A stretch of 64,000 bases of DNA from Hymenopus coronatus (Eukaryota; Arthropoda; Insecta; Mantodea; Hymenopodidae): NCBI GenBank assembly GCA_030762935.1, contig CM060883.1, forward strand, positions 30,188,501 to 30,252,500, written 5' to 3'. A program made the position numbers and the translations under genes. Under the pieces are notes generated by a model. It saw nothing but the letters and a program-made list of their open reading frames with translations, had not been told where the DNA came from and made no database searches. Of this stretch, positions 43,127-55,267 are shown one piece after another (position 1 is the stretch's first letter; each line of letters opens with the position of its first letter).

Positions 43127-43880
43127 ATTTCTATTTACTTCATGCTAATCGATAAAAAAATAGCAGGAATAGTCTTTATTACTTGCTTCCTTGTAAATGC
43201 AAACGAAATAAAAGAATATCAAAGGTTAAAGTGATAGTCAAAAGTTGGTTGCTATGTGACTGAAGTTCCTTTATTTGTATGGACAGGAGTTGACAAATTC
43301 CTGTATGAGAAAAGTATTAAGTTTTTCAAAGCTGAAACCAAAAACAAAGGAATATCTCAAAAACGATCAACTCCACGAAAAAATTGTATGTTACATAAAT
43401 TGTGTGCTTTAACGTGCTCTACATTTTTTGTGTGGTAAGGTTTTGTGTATCTGTTAACGATTAACCAGTTATGCAAAATTCGCAAAATTCATCCAGAATA
43501 AAGAAGTCTTCAGAGGCTATTCCCAGAAAATTCAAGATATACATTTTATTTGTCAGGTAAATATCTTTAATAAATGATATCTTAATCAAAATCGTTAGAG
43601 CCATTTTTGAGAAAATCAAAATGTTCGGACTTTTTTCTATGTAAAGGGTAGTTTGAGGTGGGAAGCTTTTCTTGAAAATATTCGTATGGCAGCATTGGAA
43701 GATACCAAACTTAAATACCAAGTTTGGTATTTAACGGTCTTTTCGTTTTTGAGCTATGCGGTCCACAGCACACATACACACACAGGCACGCACACACAGG
43801 GATATTTTTCCAAATATGTTTTTTGGGTGGAATACAATAGCTTCTCTATTCACTATGTATATAGTGCGTATAGAGAACTT
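43127..43880 (+). mobile_element. Family H element, 5'-truncated and internally deleted
   Basis: Starts within the 5' part (TTTCTATTTACTTCATGCTA). Between the (CA)n tract and TTTTTGGGTGGAATACAATA it lacks about 60 bp. Ends GTATAGAGAACTTAA. Confidence 0.75.
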
Positions 43881-45202
43881 AATATATGCAGAAATAGTTA
43901 CATTACATATTTCGTTGAAGATACTACTGGAACAGTGAAAAAGGAACTTATGTACCAAAGATACCATTTCCTTGCATCAGATTGCACAGCTGTTCCTCAT
44001 CTTCCAACGCCAGCTTAAAACAATATGAAATTAAAAAAAAGAAAACAGGACTAAACACAATCTAACATTTCCATAATTCCCTGTCAATAAAAAGCACTGT
44101 TTCTAAATCAGCAGTGCGAGTACTGGTCAAAACATTTTTCGCTGTCTGATTGAGATTAGGCAGTGGCGGAAAGCTGCGCAGGACCATGAGGTATGTCATA
44201 TAATATAATTTCTATTACTCATTACCATCGAAAAATAAGGATACGTCAAGTGGAATAAAATATCTCGATTCCGTCTCGTATTTCAAATATTTTCACGTTT
44301 TCCAATGAGGCGTTTACCAACTTGTATCGCCAAGTACAAAGGCTCAGGAGCGTTTTGTTCTGTAATAGCTTTTTCTGAACTCTTGCGTTTTCTTTGCTCA
44401 CTTATGTTGCTTAACTAAACGTAGGAAACAGACGAAGTTAACCTTGGAAAGACACCAAATACAGGTCATAAATCCAGAAGTTAGTTCCTCCACGGCGCTA
44501 AGAAATAAAAGAAGGCGTATATCCGTGACCGAATACTCCTGAAGTTCCGTAACTGATTTCCTTCTCTCGATTTATTTTACGACATTGTTTCTGCTTCCTG
44601 TCTAAACCCCAGAGCTTGCCGTCGCCGTTCAAATGGCAATCGCTGCTTTAGGGATGTACAAAATAATTCCGCTAAAGACTCTAAACTGTCTGGTAACTGT
44701 AGCCACATCGAAATGTAATGCCAATATACGAAAAGGGCTCACGAATTATAGAAAACGTTTGTGGAAACAAATGTGCAGATTTGTAAAAGCCATTGCTTTC
44801 TGACGTTAGCATTAGATTACAGATTAATTATTTTAAATGTAGTAAATGTAGGACATGGTCAGTAATTTAGTAAAAGTATTAAAATTACATTATTTATCCT
44901 ATACCGATAACTCTTTTAAATAAAGCATTTTGTTAGTTATTTTTCTGCACTTTTTAATTTATTTTAGGACAGTTTTACCCATCTGAATGAATTTAAAATG
45001 TTGAGTATATAATATTAAATTAAATCAATTTAAGTTAAAAGTACACTCATAATATAACAATAACATAATTGAATATATTTTATTTATATTAAGTTTTATC
45101 AAGTAAGATTTACTTCATTTCTTAAATTATAAATGAACACATTTTTTATACAAAGTACAATAACCTGCACGAGAAATAGAAAAGGTCAGAATAATAAATA
45201 CA
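43881..45202. other. Unassigned sequence
   Basis: No protein family recognised. 44820-45200 is extremely AT-rich. No promoter, repeat or RNA gene that I can support. Confidence 0.4.
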
Positions 45203-45445
45203 TAAGATTTGGATAGGTAGTGACAGACTGAAAAATTCAATGCCATAACCGGGATTTGAGAGGTGGTTGCTCTGCCACTGAGCTACCGTGGCAACATGCT
45301 GGCATAGCATTGAATTTCCCAACTGACTCGCATGTCTCCCGGTAAACTACAAGGTGATATCACACATTATTTTTGAGATAACAACCTCAATGGTGACTTA
45401 CAATGTTATAAGTACTTTAAGTCCCAGGATTCATAGTATAACCAA
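45203..45445 (-). mobile_element. SINE-D copy
   Basis: The minus strand reads ACTATGAATCCTGGGACTTA, GGTTGTTATCTCAAAAATAA, GAAATTCAATGCTATGCC, then CACGGTAGCTCAGTGGCAGA (A box). The region around the B box is shortened, and the copy ends at GGTTATGGCATTGAATTTTT. Confidence 0.75.
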
Positions 45446-45454
45446 ATATTTAAG

Positions 45455-45767
45455 ATTACTCTATACATGGAGAATTTTTGAAAATGTTGATTCTCACAAA
45501 ATTGACTAACGATTTTGATTAGAATATCGTATAGTAAAGATATTTACATGACAAATAAAATATATGTCTTGAATTTTCTGGGAAAACCCCGTGAAGATCT
45601 CTTAGTTTTTGAATAAACTTGCATAACTTATAAACCCTAAGAAATAACCCGTTAAAACAAACAATTCATGTCATACGTTTTTTTATAGTGTTAACCATTT
45701 CCGAGATATTCATCGTTATAGGATTCAATTTTGAGCTACTTAAACTTTTCTTTAAAGGTCATCTACA
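45455..45767 (-). mobile_element. Family H fragment (middle)
   Basis: Antisense from TATACATGGAGAATTTTTG to TTAAACTTTTCTTTAAAGG. The join to a sense copy is at about 45768. Confidence 0.7.
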
Positions 45768-46400
45768 TTATGCTGATCGGGATGAGCATTAGCAGTAATT
45801 GTCTTATTAATTACTTCTTTCCAAGCTGAAAGAAAATAAGGGAATACACTAGACTAAAGTGATTGTCAGGATTTTAGTTGAAGTAAAACAAAAGAGAGAT
45901 CAAGAAAAGCTAATCTTCCACTTGAGAAAAGTTAGGTGGCTTAAGTTGAAAGCAATAATAAGGAATATCTGGGAAACGGCCAACTCTAAAAAAAAAAAAA
46001 ATGTACATGATATAAGCTTTGTATTTTAACGAGCTCTATACTTTTAAGCAGTAAGTTTTTGTCTATCTCTTACAACTTACGAGTTGTGATGTAAATAACT
46101 TTAATATACAGTATTTTAATCAAAATCGTTAGAACCATTTTTTGAGAAAAACAAAATTTCCAAAAATTTTCTATGTAAAGCGTAGTTTTGGGTGGAGGGA
46201 TTTTCTTGAAACTCTTCTTGTCGCATTCTTGGGAGATATGAAACCTCATACCAAGTCTTGTATTTAACGGATTCTTCGTTTCTGAGTTATGCTGTCCGCA
46301 GACACACACGCATACTTTTTCTAAATATTATTTTATTCAGGGGACATCAAAACATATATTTCTACTGAAATGTCGGTATCGAAATTTTGGGTGGAATAAG
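45768..46400 (+). mobile_element. Family H element without either terminus
   Basis: Sense from TATGCTGATCGGGATGAGC to ATTTTGGGTGGAATAAGCG, stopping before the hairpin. Together with the preceding piece it forms an inverted pair. Confidence 0.7.
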
Positions 46401-47174
46401 CGTTAATAAGTTCAGTAATTTTATCGAGAATCATACTCAAAACTGGTAGTCGATATATCGATATGTCCTTATGTAAGCTTACGAATCGTTCACGCGTTCA
46501 ACACTTCATGTAAAGAACGCATATGCATCGTAATGTATTGGAATTGTAAATCAGAAGCAGTTATTTGCAGTACAGTTATTTTTATATACCAACACTCGCC
46601 AGCAACCGGTGGAATATATGAGCCTCGTGTTTCCAACAATATCCCCCATTGTTACCCAGGCATGGAAATCGTTTTAAAATAAATCAATTGTTAGAAAAAT
46701 TGTTGGTGATTTATTTGCTTCCGGTTTGGAAAAGCAATGAATATGTAACGATGCGAACACTGCGCATTCCATGGGGGGGGGGAGGTTAAATGTCATCGAC
46801 CACGAGAAAAGAGAGGGTATGGGCGAACAGAGGGGTGAAGTGATAGGGTGAAGAGAAGGGTATTAAAATATTTTAATGTATTCAATTTTTCTATTATGAA
46901 AATTTTAGAGCCCTAATTTAAATATATTTCAAGGATAACACAGGAAAAGGTCATGCAAATTCCCTGGTGGCTTTCGTTCCCCAATAGCGAGCCTTTCTTT
47001 GTAGTTTGCAGGGTGAGTAAAAATAAAGCAAGCCAAGTCTTGTTTCCATGAATTTTTGACACAAGCTAAAACTCTATCCTTTAGAATTAATATAACTATA
47101 GAAGAGAAATTATTCAGATTTGCCAAGAAATATAAGCTTTTATGTCTCCTGAATACATTCAAAAGAAGAAAGAC
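46401..47174. other. Unassigned sequence
   Basis: Includes a G-run (46770-46783) and a purine-rich segment (46795-46865). No gene recognised. Confidence 0.4.
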
Positions 47175-48016
47175 TCTGATGTGTTCATTCACATGACCTT
47201 CTCTACATTTCCGCAACAAATTATTGTTATAAAGATTATGCATCTATTTTCTTCATTCTAATTGAGAAAAAATTAGCAGAAATAATCTTATTACTTGCTT
47301 TATTGTAAGTAGAAGCGAAATAAGGGAGTACCATAGGTTAAATTGACAGTCAAAGGCTGGTTGCTATGTGACTGAAGTTCCTTTGTTTGTATGGACAGGA
47401 GTTGACAAATTCCTGTATGAGTTTTTCAAAGTTGAAACCAAAAACAACGAATGTCTCAAAAGGGATCAGCTCCTGGAAAAAAATGTATATGACATATACA
47501 TTATGTGCTTTATCCTGATCTACATTTTTGTGTAGTACGTTTTTGTCTGTCTCTTACAGTTTGCCAGTTATACAAAATTCAGTAAAGTTCATTTAGAATA
47601 AAGAAGCTTCAGAGTCTATTCCCAGAAAATTCAAGATATACATTTTATTTGTCAGGTAAATATCTTTAATATTCGATATTTTAATCAAAATCGTTAGAGC
47701 CATTTTTGAGAAAATCAAAATTTTTGAAAAAAGTTCTATGTAAAGGGTAGTTGGGGGGATTTTCTTGAAAATCTTTGTGTCGCATCCTTAGAAGATACTG
47801 AACTTAAATACGAAGTTTAGTATTTTACGGTCTTTTCGTTTTTGAACTATGCTGTCCACAGACACACGCACACACGGACCATTTTCCAAAAGTGCTTTTT
47901 TTGGTTTCAGGTGGACTTATTACATGAATTTCCGGTGAAATCTCGGTATCGAATTTTGGGTGGAATGCAATACTTCGTTTATGCACCATGTACAAAGTAC
48001 GGTAGAGAAACTTAAA
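47175..48016 (+). mobile_element. Family H element, near full length
   Basis: TCTGATGTGTTCATTCACATGACC start, all blocks in order, a short (CA)n tract (47862-47876), degraded hairpin and end GTAGAGAAACTTAAAAA. Confidence 0.85.
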
Positions 48017-48194
48017 AAAGAGTTGCAGAACTCAGCGGGGCAATTTCAAGTTGAAACTTGTACGGGTGAAGGTGATGTTACCTTTACCCGCCTTGCTATT
48101 AGCATACACTGTGAGCAAGTTGCGTTCATTGCGAGAAGTGAAACAAAGGTCACACTCGCCATCTCTCTACTGCCGTGTTTTACCTTGAAATAGC

Positions 48195-48282
48195 CCCGTT
48201 TCATTCCTCCGATATGTCTAACTTGATTAAAGGACGTTAAGCTAAATATATATCGATTTATCAAATACAGAACCAAGCTACT
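48195..48282 (+). mobile_element. SINE tail fragment
   Basis: TCTAACTTGATTAAAGGACG and TTAAGCTAAATATATATCG match the tail of SINE-F at 32830-32870. The head is not visible. Confidence 0.4.
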
Positions 48283-48597
48283 AAGTTAACTCCATGGCAC
48301 GACAGCTCACAAGGAACCTTGGCCTACCGCCCGGCCACTGCGTCCGCCATCTCGGTCCATGACAGATGTCATGAATGGGGTGCAATATTGGAGGGTGAGA
48401 CGTGGTTAATGCAGTTCTCATGACCTGGAGCCGCTACTTCTCTGTCAAGTAGCTCCTCAATTGACCCTCCAGCGACCTCACGAGGCTGAGTGCACTCCGG
48501 ACCAGGTCTCCCAGCGGGCAAAAATCCCCACGCCGGTACTGGGAATCGAACACAGGTCTCCCGCTTGGTAAATAACAGTGCTACCACCGCACAAGAT
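48283..48597 (-). mobile_element. SINE-C copy inserted in a reverse-transcriptase relic
   Basis: The minus strand starts GTGCGGTGGTAGCACTGTTA, then CAAGCGGGAGACCTGTGTTC, the body GGAGTGCACTCAGCCTCGTG and TTGAGGAGCTACTTGACAG, and ends GTCGTGCCATGGAGTTAA. It interrupts the reading frame of the RT fragment just after EEIKYL. Confidence 0.85.
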
Positions 48598-48759
48598 ACT
48601 TAATTTCCTCCGCGAATTTAATTACCACATCGTTTATTTGTAGATCTTCTGAATTTCCTCCAATTACCATATACTCAGTTTCAATAGTATTTATTTTTAA
48701 TCCGGCTACTCCAAATAATCTATTAATTCACTTCTCATATATTGCATCATTTTTGTCTG

Positions 48760-49054
48760 TCGCCCTCCAAGGTGTAATGGTTACCGTGCTAACTCATATA
48801 CCCATAGTCGCGGGTTCAAACCCGGCAGAGGATGAAGGATTTTTTCGGGCGTAAAAATCCTTAGCATGGCTTCCATCGGAAGGGAATACAGGCGTTGGTC
48901 AGGTGTCGTAGATTTACGGCGCGTAAAAGAACCTCAAGCGTGATAAAGAGGCATCTGAACAAAATAAGCGGTCTCTCATGCCCAGTATAGAATGGGACGC
49001 TGAGAACCATAACAGTTAAGAGCGTCCATAAATAAATAGCCATTTCCATGTTTC
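48760..49054 (+). mobile_element. SINE-B copy inserted in a reverse-transcriptase relic
   Basis: Head CAAGGTGTAATGGTTACCG (A box) and TCGCGGGTTCAAACCCGGC (B box), body GGGCGTAAAAATCC, TGTCGTAGATTTACGG and ATAGAATGGGACGC, tail AGAGCGTCCATAAATAAATA. TCATTTTTGTCT on the left and TCATCTTTGTCT on the right are the likely target duplication. Confidence 0.85.
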
Positions 49055-49440
49055 ATCTTTGTCTTCTGCTATTATGACCTGATCATCAGCAAATAAAAAA
49101 TAGGTGCAAACACGACCATTGGTATAAAGTCCCGTTCCTCTGCATGACTTGTTCGACTTTGTCAATGCTTCTAAAAATATCTTGGACAGTATTGGTGACA
49201 TCTCACATCCTTGTTATATTTTTTCTTGTGTTGTGGAAATTTTGATGATACGCGGTTTCCAACCTTAATACTTGCATAACATCCATACATCCTTTTTATA
49301 AAAAGGATAAGAGATTTAGAGATTTCCAATTTTTCTTATAAAGTCTGTTGATAGACACAGACTTGACTTTTTCAAGGTCTACAAATGCCATATAAACTTA
49401 TTTCACTTTAGCTAGTATTTTTTCTGCAATCTTTAATTTT

Positions 49441-50342
49441 TTTCAGTAATAAACTTCTACAGTACGCAAACTGGACGCAACCGTAACCTGCCGAACACCA
49501 TGGCCTTGTCCTACAATCCTGAAACAGATGACAAAGTGGTGGGAGCAGGAAAAGTATAGGCATTTCAGGGGATGTAATGAACCTTCACAGCATTCGCCTC
49601 GTGACCCGGAAAACCCCGAAAAAGTCATGAGCTAGGAAGGCTAGCCACGGAATCAAACCCATGACCTCCCGAATGGGAATCAAACACGTTACTACGGCCC
49701 TGCCTAACTTTATAGTTATCAATCAAATATAATTTAGAGGAGCCATAGTAATCGCAAGTGAGTAATTCTGAACTTGTTTCTAACTTAATTTTATAATAAA
49801 TAAGGATATTTGTTTATTATTTATAATACATTATATTTTATAATAAAGAGGAAGTTATTAATTATCCATTCAAATAGTTCGATCTATTATTATACGTTAA
49901 ATTGCTCATATACTGGGGTACATCACATGTTTCTAAGGTAAGACTGATAAGCGGTTTGCGCTAAGAGGTGCTCTGCGGTAAAGAACGCATCTAAAAGTGA
50001 GTTTTAACACGGAGAAAGCAGCGAGAGAAAAGATAAATAGCAAACAGAGGGAGGTACTGAATCAAAGCAAGCCACCATTAAATAAACTGAAATGGGGCTA
50101 AATGTAACCAGATCGATACGGAAGCACCTGAAGGTTAGGCAACTTCTCTTACAAGTTTGTTGTGCGGGTTCACGTGTACCTAGGCAATATCTCAGTTCTA
50201 TTATTGGCCGAGCACGATACATGCATTATCTGCACGCAGGATCTTATCTGGCAATGTCGTCTGTATTTTATGTATAGAAACAATTTAACAATAAAAAGTT
50301 TCAGGAATACTAAACTCCACAAAAATATGTATTTGATATAAA
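49441..50342. other. Unassigned sequence with a tRNA-like remnant
   Basis: About 49632-49700 on the minus strand shows ATGGGTTTGATTCCGTGGC (B-box-like), possibly a decayed SINE head. 49700-50340 has nothing I recognise. Confidence 0.35.
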
Positions 50343-50577
50343 TTGTCAGGCTAAACATTTCAATGCCATAGCCGGGATTTAAGCTACGGATCTCCCGATC
50401 TCTAGCCGGGTGCTCTACCACTGAGATACCATGGTAACATCCGGCTAGGCATTACATTTCTCAACTGTCTCGCATGTTTCCCGGTAAACCACAAGAAGAT
50501 CTCAAATTATTTTGAGATGTCAACCCCAATGGCGACTTACAATGTCGTAAGTACATAAGTCCCAGAATTCATAGTAT
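50343..50577 (-). mobile_element. SINE-D copy
   Basis: The minus strand carries TGGGACTTATGTACTTACGA, GGTTGACATCTCAAAATAAT, GTTTACCGGGAAACATGCGA, then CATGGTATCTCAGTGGTAGA (A box) and GTAGCTTAAATCCCGGC (altered B box), ending near GCCTGACAATTT. Confidence 0.8.
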
Positions 50578-50605
50578 ATTATGGTCAATTAGTATCGATT
50601 TAAAT

Positions 50606-50760
50606 TTTTTGCACACAAGTCGTTTGAAGGATAGGTAGAGTCAGGCTGAAAATCTCAATGCCGGGAGGTCCGTGGTTCAAATCCCGGCTATGGTATAGAC
50701 ATATTCAGCCTGACTCTATCTATCCAATTCCGTGTCCTACACGGCTTGTGTGAAAAAACA
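50606..50760. repeat. Inverted-repeat element around a SINE-D core
   Basis: GGATAGGTAGAGTCAGGCTG (50631) pairs with CAGCCTGACTCTATCTATCC (50707). Further out, GCACACAAGTCG pairs with CGGCTTGTGTG. Between the arms is a partial SINE-D core with GTGGTTCAAATCCCGGC. It looks like two opposed SINE-D tails. Confidence 0.7.
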
Positions 50761-50855
50761 AACCAATAAATTGTGTGCTTTCACCAAAAAAAAAATTGCA
50801 CAGTAAAATATTCTTATCTGTTATCTTCATTCAGAATGAAGGGAACTTTAGAGAC

Positions 50856-51754
50856 TTTTTACTTTCTCTAGCCCCATATGTACAAAGTATATAGTGTATA
50901 GAGAAGGTATTGTAAAACACCAAAAAATTCGATACCGAGATATCACCGGAAATATATGTTTTGGGGTTCCGTGAGTCCGAAAAAAGCATTTTAAAAAAAT
51001 TCCGTGTGTGTGTCTGTCTGTGTGTGTGTGTGTGTGTGTGTGTCTATGGACAGCATAGCCCCAAAACAAAAAGATCGTTAAATACCAAACTTGGTATTTA
51101 GGTTTAGTATCTTCCAAGGAAGTGACACGAATATTTTCAAAAAAATCCCCCGCCACAAACCACAAACTACCCTTTGCATGGAAAAACATTCGAATATTTT
51201 GATTTTCTTAAAAATGCTCCACGATTTTGATTAAAATGCCGTATATTAAAGCTATTTATGTCCGAAATAAAATGTATATCTCTAATTTTTTGGGAATAGC
51301 CTCTGAATAGCCTCTGAATTTTCCCGAATTTTACTTAACTGCTAAACCGTAAGAGATAGAAAAACCCACCTACTACACAAAAAATGTACCTCATGACAAA
51401 ACACAATTTTTGTCCTATACGTTTTTGTTGTAGAGGTAACCGTTTTCGAAATATTCCTTGTTATTGGTTTCAATTGTGAAGTACTTAAACTTTCCTCACA
51501 CAGGAAGTGTCCGTTTTTCTTTTGTTCTACTCAAAGAAGTGATTTGCAATGACAATGGCATAACGATAGCTTTTAAAACATTTGACAATCACTTTACCAT
51601 AGTGCATTCCCTTATTCCCTTCTACTTATAAGGAACTAAGTAATAGCATTCTGCTAACATTTATCTTGATTAGCATTGTAAATAAAGAAGAATAATCTTT
51701 TTTATGAGTTTTGTAGAGCAGCTAGAGAAAGTCATGTGAATGTTACACATAAGA
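50856..51754 (-). mobile_element. Family H element, full length
   Basis: From TTTTTACTTTCTCTAGCC to TTACACATAAGA, with an expanded (GT)n tract at 51003-51042. Contains a short local duplication, AATAGCCTCTGA twice near 51295-51318. Confidence 0.87.
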
Positions 51755-52149
51755 TTTTTTTTTAGAAAATTCACAATGTACCTACACTTTATTTTTGATG
51801 AAATAGCTTAAACATGTAGTATTCTTTTATATTGGTAATACTCCTCCTATATTACAAGTTACATTGGGCAATGTTTGTTATTGTTAGAAATAGTTGAAAA
51901 ATTCAATGAAAGCCGGTTACAAAAATGGCAATCATTACCCAGTGTAATTTGAAATATAGGAAGAGCATTACTATAAAATAAAATAGTCTGGGTAGTTGAA
52001 AATACCATGTTAATAATACCCGTATACTAAGTACTTACAAAGCTTAAGTCATCCATCATTAAGGTAGTTCTTTGAAGGGAGGCCTGCCGGTTGGTTGAAC
52101 CGAGTAAAACCACATACTCAGTTGGAGGATTCAATATTTTCCGATTGTT
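51755..52149. other. Unassigned AT-rich sequence
   Basis: No feature recognised. Confidence 0.4.
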
Positions 52150-52232
52150 GTCGTGGTAGCTCAATGGTTAGAGAAACCCCACGGAGAGTGGGAGAACCGT
52201 GTTCAAATCCCTGCTATGACGATGAATTTGTT
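52150..52232 (+). mobile_element. SINE-D core (partial)
   Basis: GTCGTGGTAGCTCAATGGTT (A box) and CGTGTTCAAATCCCTGC (B box) with a short tail ATGAATTTGTTCAAC. A tRNA-like fold is poor. The next family H copy follows directly. Confidence 0.65.
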
Positions 52233-52236
52233 CAAC

Positions 52237-53113
52237 TTTTTATTTTCTCTATACGCACTATGTACATAGTGTATAGAGAAGGTATTGCACTCCACCAAAA
52301 ACTTCGATAACGAGATTTCACCGGAAATATATGTTTTAGGGTCCCCTGTATCCAAAAAAAGTATTTTCAGAAAAAGGTCCGTGTGTGTCCGTGTGTCAGT
52401 GTGTTTGTGTGTCTGTGAACACGATAACTCAAAAACGAAAAGTCGGTAAAATACCAAGCTTGGTATTTAATTCTAGTATCTTCCAGGGATGCGATACGAA
52501 GATTTTGAGAAAAATCCCCCCACTCCAAACTACCCTTTACATGGAGCTTTTTTCGATAATTTTGATTTTCTCAATAATGGCTCTTACGATTTTGATTAAA
52601 AGATCGTATATTAAAGATATTTAGCTGACAAACAAAATGTATATTTAGAATTTTCTGGGAATAGCTTCTGAAGACTACTTTATTCTGGGTCAATTTTACG
52701 GAATTTTGCATAACTGCTAAACCGTAAGAGATGGACAAAAACTTACGACACAACAAATGTAGAGCACTTTAAAACACACAATTTAAGTCATATACATTTT
52801 TTCGTGGAGTTGATTGTTTTTTAGATATTCCTTGTTTTTCTTTTCAGCTAAAAAAAACATACTTTTCTTATACAGGACTTTGAGAACTCGTGTCCTTACA
52901 AACAAAGGAACTTCAGTCATATAGCAACCAGCTTTTGACTATCACTTTAACCTATGGTAGTCCCTTATTTCGTTTCTACTTACAAGGAAGCAAGTAATAA
53001 GACCATTTCGACTAAATTTTTCTGATAAGCATGAAGTAAATAGAAGTATACGCTTTTTAAGAATAACTTGTTGCAGGGATATAGAGAAAGTCATGTGAGT
53101 GATACACATCAGA
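52237..53113 (-). mobile_element. Family H element, full length
   Basis: 877 bp from TTTTATTTTCTCTATACGC to ATACACATCAGA, with a GTGTGTCCGTGTGTCAGTGT tract. Very similar to the copies at 3446 and 20052, suggesting one subfamily. Confidence 0.9.
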
Positions 53114-53116
53114 TTT

Positions 53117-53456
53117 TTTAATAATGTAGTATTTTAATAAAAATCGCTACAGTATTTTTTGGAAAATCATAATCTTAGAAACTTTTCCATTTAAAGCGTG
53201 ATTTTGGTACGAGAGATATATTTAAATGCCATGTCGCATCCTTGGAAGTTTGGTATTTAATCGGCTTGTTATTTCTGAGTTGTGCTGTTTGCATCATGTG
53301 CGCATGCGCCCCTTCTTCCACTCTCACACACTTACACTCACAAGAACATTTTTTCGAAAGTCATTTTTGAGTGCAGGTGAAATCTTGGTATCACCATTTT
53401 GGTGGCATGTATGTACTGCTATACTCGCTGTAAGTATGTAGTAGAGAAGATAAAAT
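53117..53456 (+). mobile_element. Family H fragment (3' half), diverged
   Basis: Sense. GTAGTATTTTAATAAAAATC, CATGTCGCATCCTTGGAAG, then a CA-rich part and a degraded hairpin ending GTAGTAGAGAAGATAAAA. Confidence 0.65.
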
Positions 53457-53562
53457 GCACGTTTTCATCTGCTCTGCAATGAGGAAAGAAAATGCATATG
53501 AACATAGAATAAGAAGTGTTAATTTATTGTTTTTTTTAACTAGACATGTGTAGGAATCAGCT

Positions 53563-53765
53563 GGATAAGCAGGGTCAGACTGAAAAATCCAGTGCCATAG
53601 CCGGGCCTTGAACCAAGGATCTCCGCCTCTAGCCGGTTGCTCTAACCACTGAACTGCCACGGCAACATACCGACGCGTCATTAAAGTCCCCAAGATAACC
53701 TATGCCAACAGCGACTTAATATCGGAAGTACTTTAAGTGCCTACTTATGACATTGTAAGTCGCTA
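53563..53765 (-). mobile_element. SINE-D copy
   Basis: The minus strand has TTGCCGTGGCAGTTCAGTGG (A box) and CCTTGGTTCAAGGCCCGGC (B box), tail GCCATGGCACTGGATTTTT-like and AGTCTGACCCTGC. The upstream part is shortened. Confidence 0.75.
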
Positions 53766-54077
53766 TTGACATGTCATCTGAAAATAATTTGATCTCCCTT
53801 TTTGTTTTTAATTGTTTCATTTATATAGAGTTAAAAAAATTATTCAATTTAATAAAGTTCCTCCAAAAACTGCAAACATTATTAATCTATATCACATTTT
53901 AAAAAGAGTTTCACTTATCTTTTAATCAAGTTTAATGTTAATCTATTTTCTAAATTTTCGTATAAATTTATAGAATAATTTGATACACAAGATACAATTA
54001 ATAAAATTACCTTCAATTAATTATAACATTATCTTTTAATTTCCCTTTAACGTCTAAGATAATACCGGGGACTCTCT
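53766..54077. other. Unassigned AT-rich sequence
   Basis: No feature recognised. Confidence 0.4.
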
Positions 54078-54262
54078 ATTAGAAACAACTCGTTGTCTGT
54101 AGGTTCTTTACGTTGGGTTTAAATCGTTTTATTTTCCTCAAACACACGCACATTCACTCTCACATGCATACTTCCAGACTCTGTGGGGGATAGGGAATAG
54201 TTCTGTTTAAAGAAAAATTTCCCGCCCCAGCCGGAAATCGAACCCGGGACCTCCGGATCTCA
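54078..54262 (-). mobile_element. SINE-E copy, 5'-truncated
   Basis: Shares ATTAGAAACAACT, TTTCCTCAAACAC, CATTCACTCTCACAT and CTTCCAGACTCTGTG with 2205-2412. Only the B-box side of the head remains (CCGGAGGTCCCGGGTTCGAT on the minus strand). Confidence 0.75.
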
Positions 54263-54302
54263 TTTTTATTTACAGGGAAATCTCGAGTAAGTTGTGGAAT
54301 TT

Positions 54303-54420
54303 AATGTGTCTCGGCATATTGTCTGTGGTAGCTCAGTGGTTATAGTAACCGGCTAGAGACCGGAAGATCCATGGTTCAAAATCCGATAATGGCATTAAAT
54401 TTTTCAATCTGACTCTACCA
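54303..54420 (+). mobile_element. SINE-D core
   Basis: GTGGTAGCTCAGTGGTTATA (A box), CCATGGTTCAAAATCCG (B box with an extra A), tail GGCATTAAATTTTTCAATCT. Confidence 0.7.
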
Positions 54421-54942
54421 AGTCTATAAAATAAGATGAGTCACATTATTTATATATTTCTAGTCTAATAACCTGAATTTATATAACTTGCAATTGTCAT
54501 GCTCAAATTAACTTGTGCTACCGAAGCGACTTTTACATGAAGACAAGAACATTTTGTATATCCCTGATGCTGTCGTACCGGCGCCAAAAAGAACGCTCAG
54601 GTTCAAGCGTAAGTGACCGGTGAGTTAATACAGAACACATAAATACCGAAAGTTTGTGCTTTCCTCTGCAAGGAAGAGATGTCGAAACTTGTGATAAAAG
54701 TTCCCTTTTGGAGGGAGAAGAAGAGGTTTGAGAGGTTGGCAACTTGAAATCGCTTCTCAATCGGAAGTTTGAGCCGTCCTTTAGACGCCTTGAGGCATTG
54801 GGGGGGAAGGGGGTGCATAAAGTAGATTTCTTTGCAACATAATGTCTTTCAAGTGTGGCAATCTGTGTCCTAGGAAAAAGTTCTATACTTTCGTGTCTTC
54901 TTCACGAACAAGGAACTTAGCACTTTGGGTTAACAATATAGT
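54421..54942. other. Unassigned sequence with a weak exon candidate
   Basis: The plus strand from about 54525 reads LLHEDKNILYIPDAVVPAPK then RTLRFK before AAGC|GTAAGTGA, a good splice donor near 54608. No acceptor or family is recognised. Confidence 0.25.
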
Positions 54943-55232
54943 AGGATGGATAGGTAGAGTCAAACTGAAAAACTCAATTCCATAGTCGGGATTTGAACCA
55001 CGGATCTCTCGGTCTCCAGCCGGTTACTCTTCCATGGTAACATTGAATTTCTCAGCTGACTCGTATGTTTCCCGGTAAACCACAAGGTGTTCTCAAATTA
55101 TTTTGAGATAACAACCCTAATGGCGGCTTATAATGTTGTAAATACTTTAAGTCCCAGGATTCATAGTATAGCCAACTATTATGGTCAATTCCCGGCTATG
55201 GCATTGAATTTTTCTACCTATCCTTGAAATTC
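54943..55232 (-). mobile_element. SINE-D copy with repeated terminal motif
   Basis: The minus strand carries AACCGGCTGGAGACCGAGAG and ATCCGTGGTTCAAATCCCG, with the A box partly deleted. The right end (CCCGGCTATGGCATTGAATT, TTTCTACCTATCC, plus strand) repeats the terminal motif of the left end in inverse orientation. Confidence 0.75.
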
Positions 55233-55267
55233 GGTTCGCTTTGCACGACCAGAAGTAAAACAAAAAA

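Larger units (their letters stand above)
48283..49440 (-). pseudogene. Reverse-transcriptase relic of a non-LTR element, split by two SINEs
   Basis: Reading the minus strand from 49440: a degraded YMAFVDLEK block (catalytic Asp region) near 49375-49400, then MSPILSKIFLEALTK (49201 on) and TYFLFADDQVIIAEDKDE with the second catalytic motif (ADD). SINE-B (48760-49054) interrupts. The frame resumes GLKINTIETEYMVIGGNSE and VIKFAEEIKYL at 48690-48600 before SINE-C interrupts again. Several stops and frameshifts are present. The order and spacing match a LINE RT domain. It differs from the intact LINE at 10.2-15.2 kb. Confidence 0.75.
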
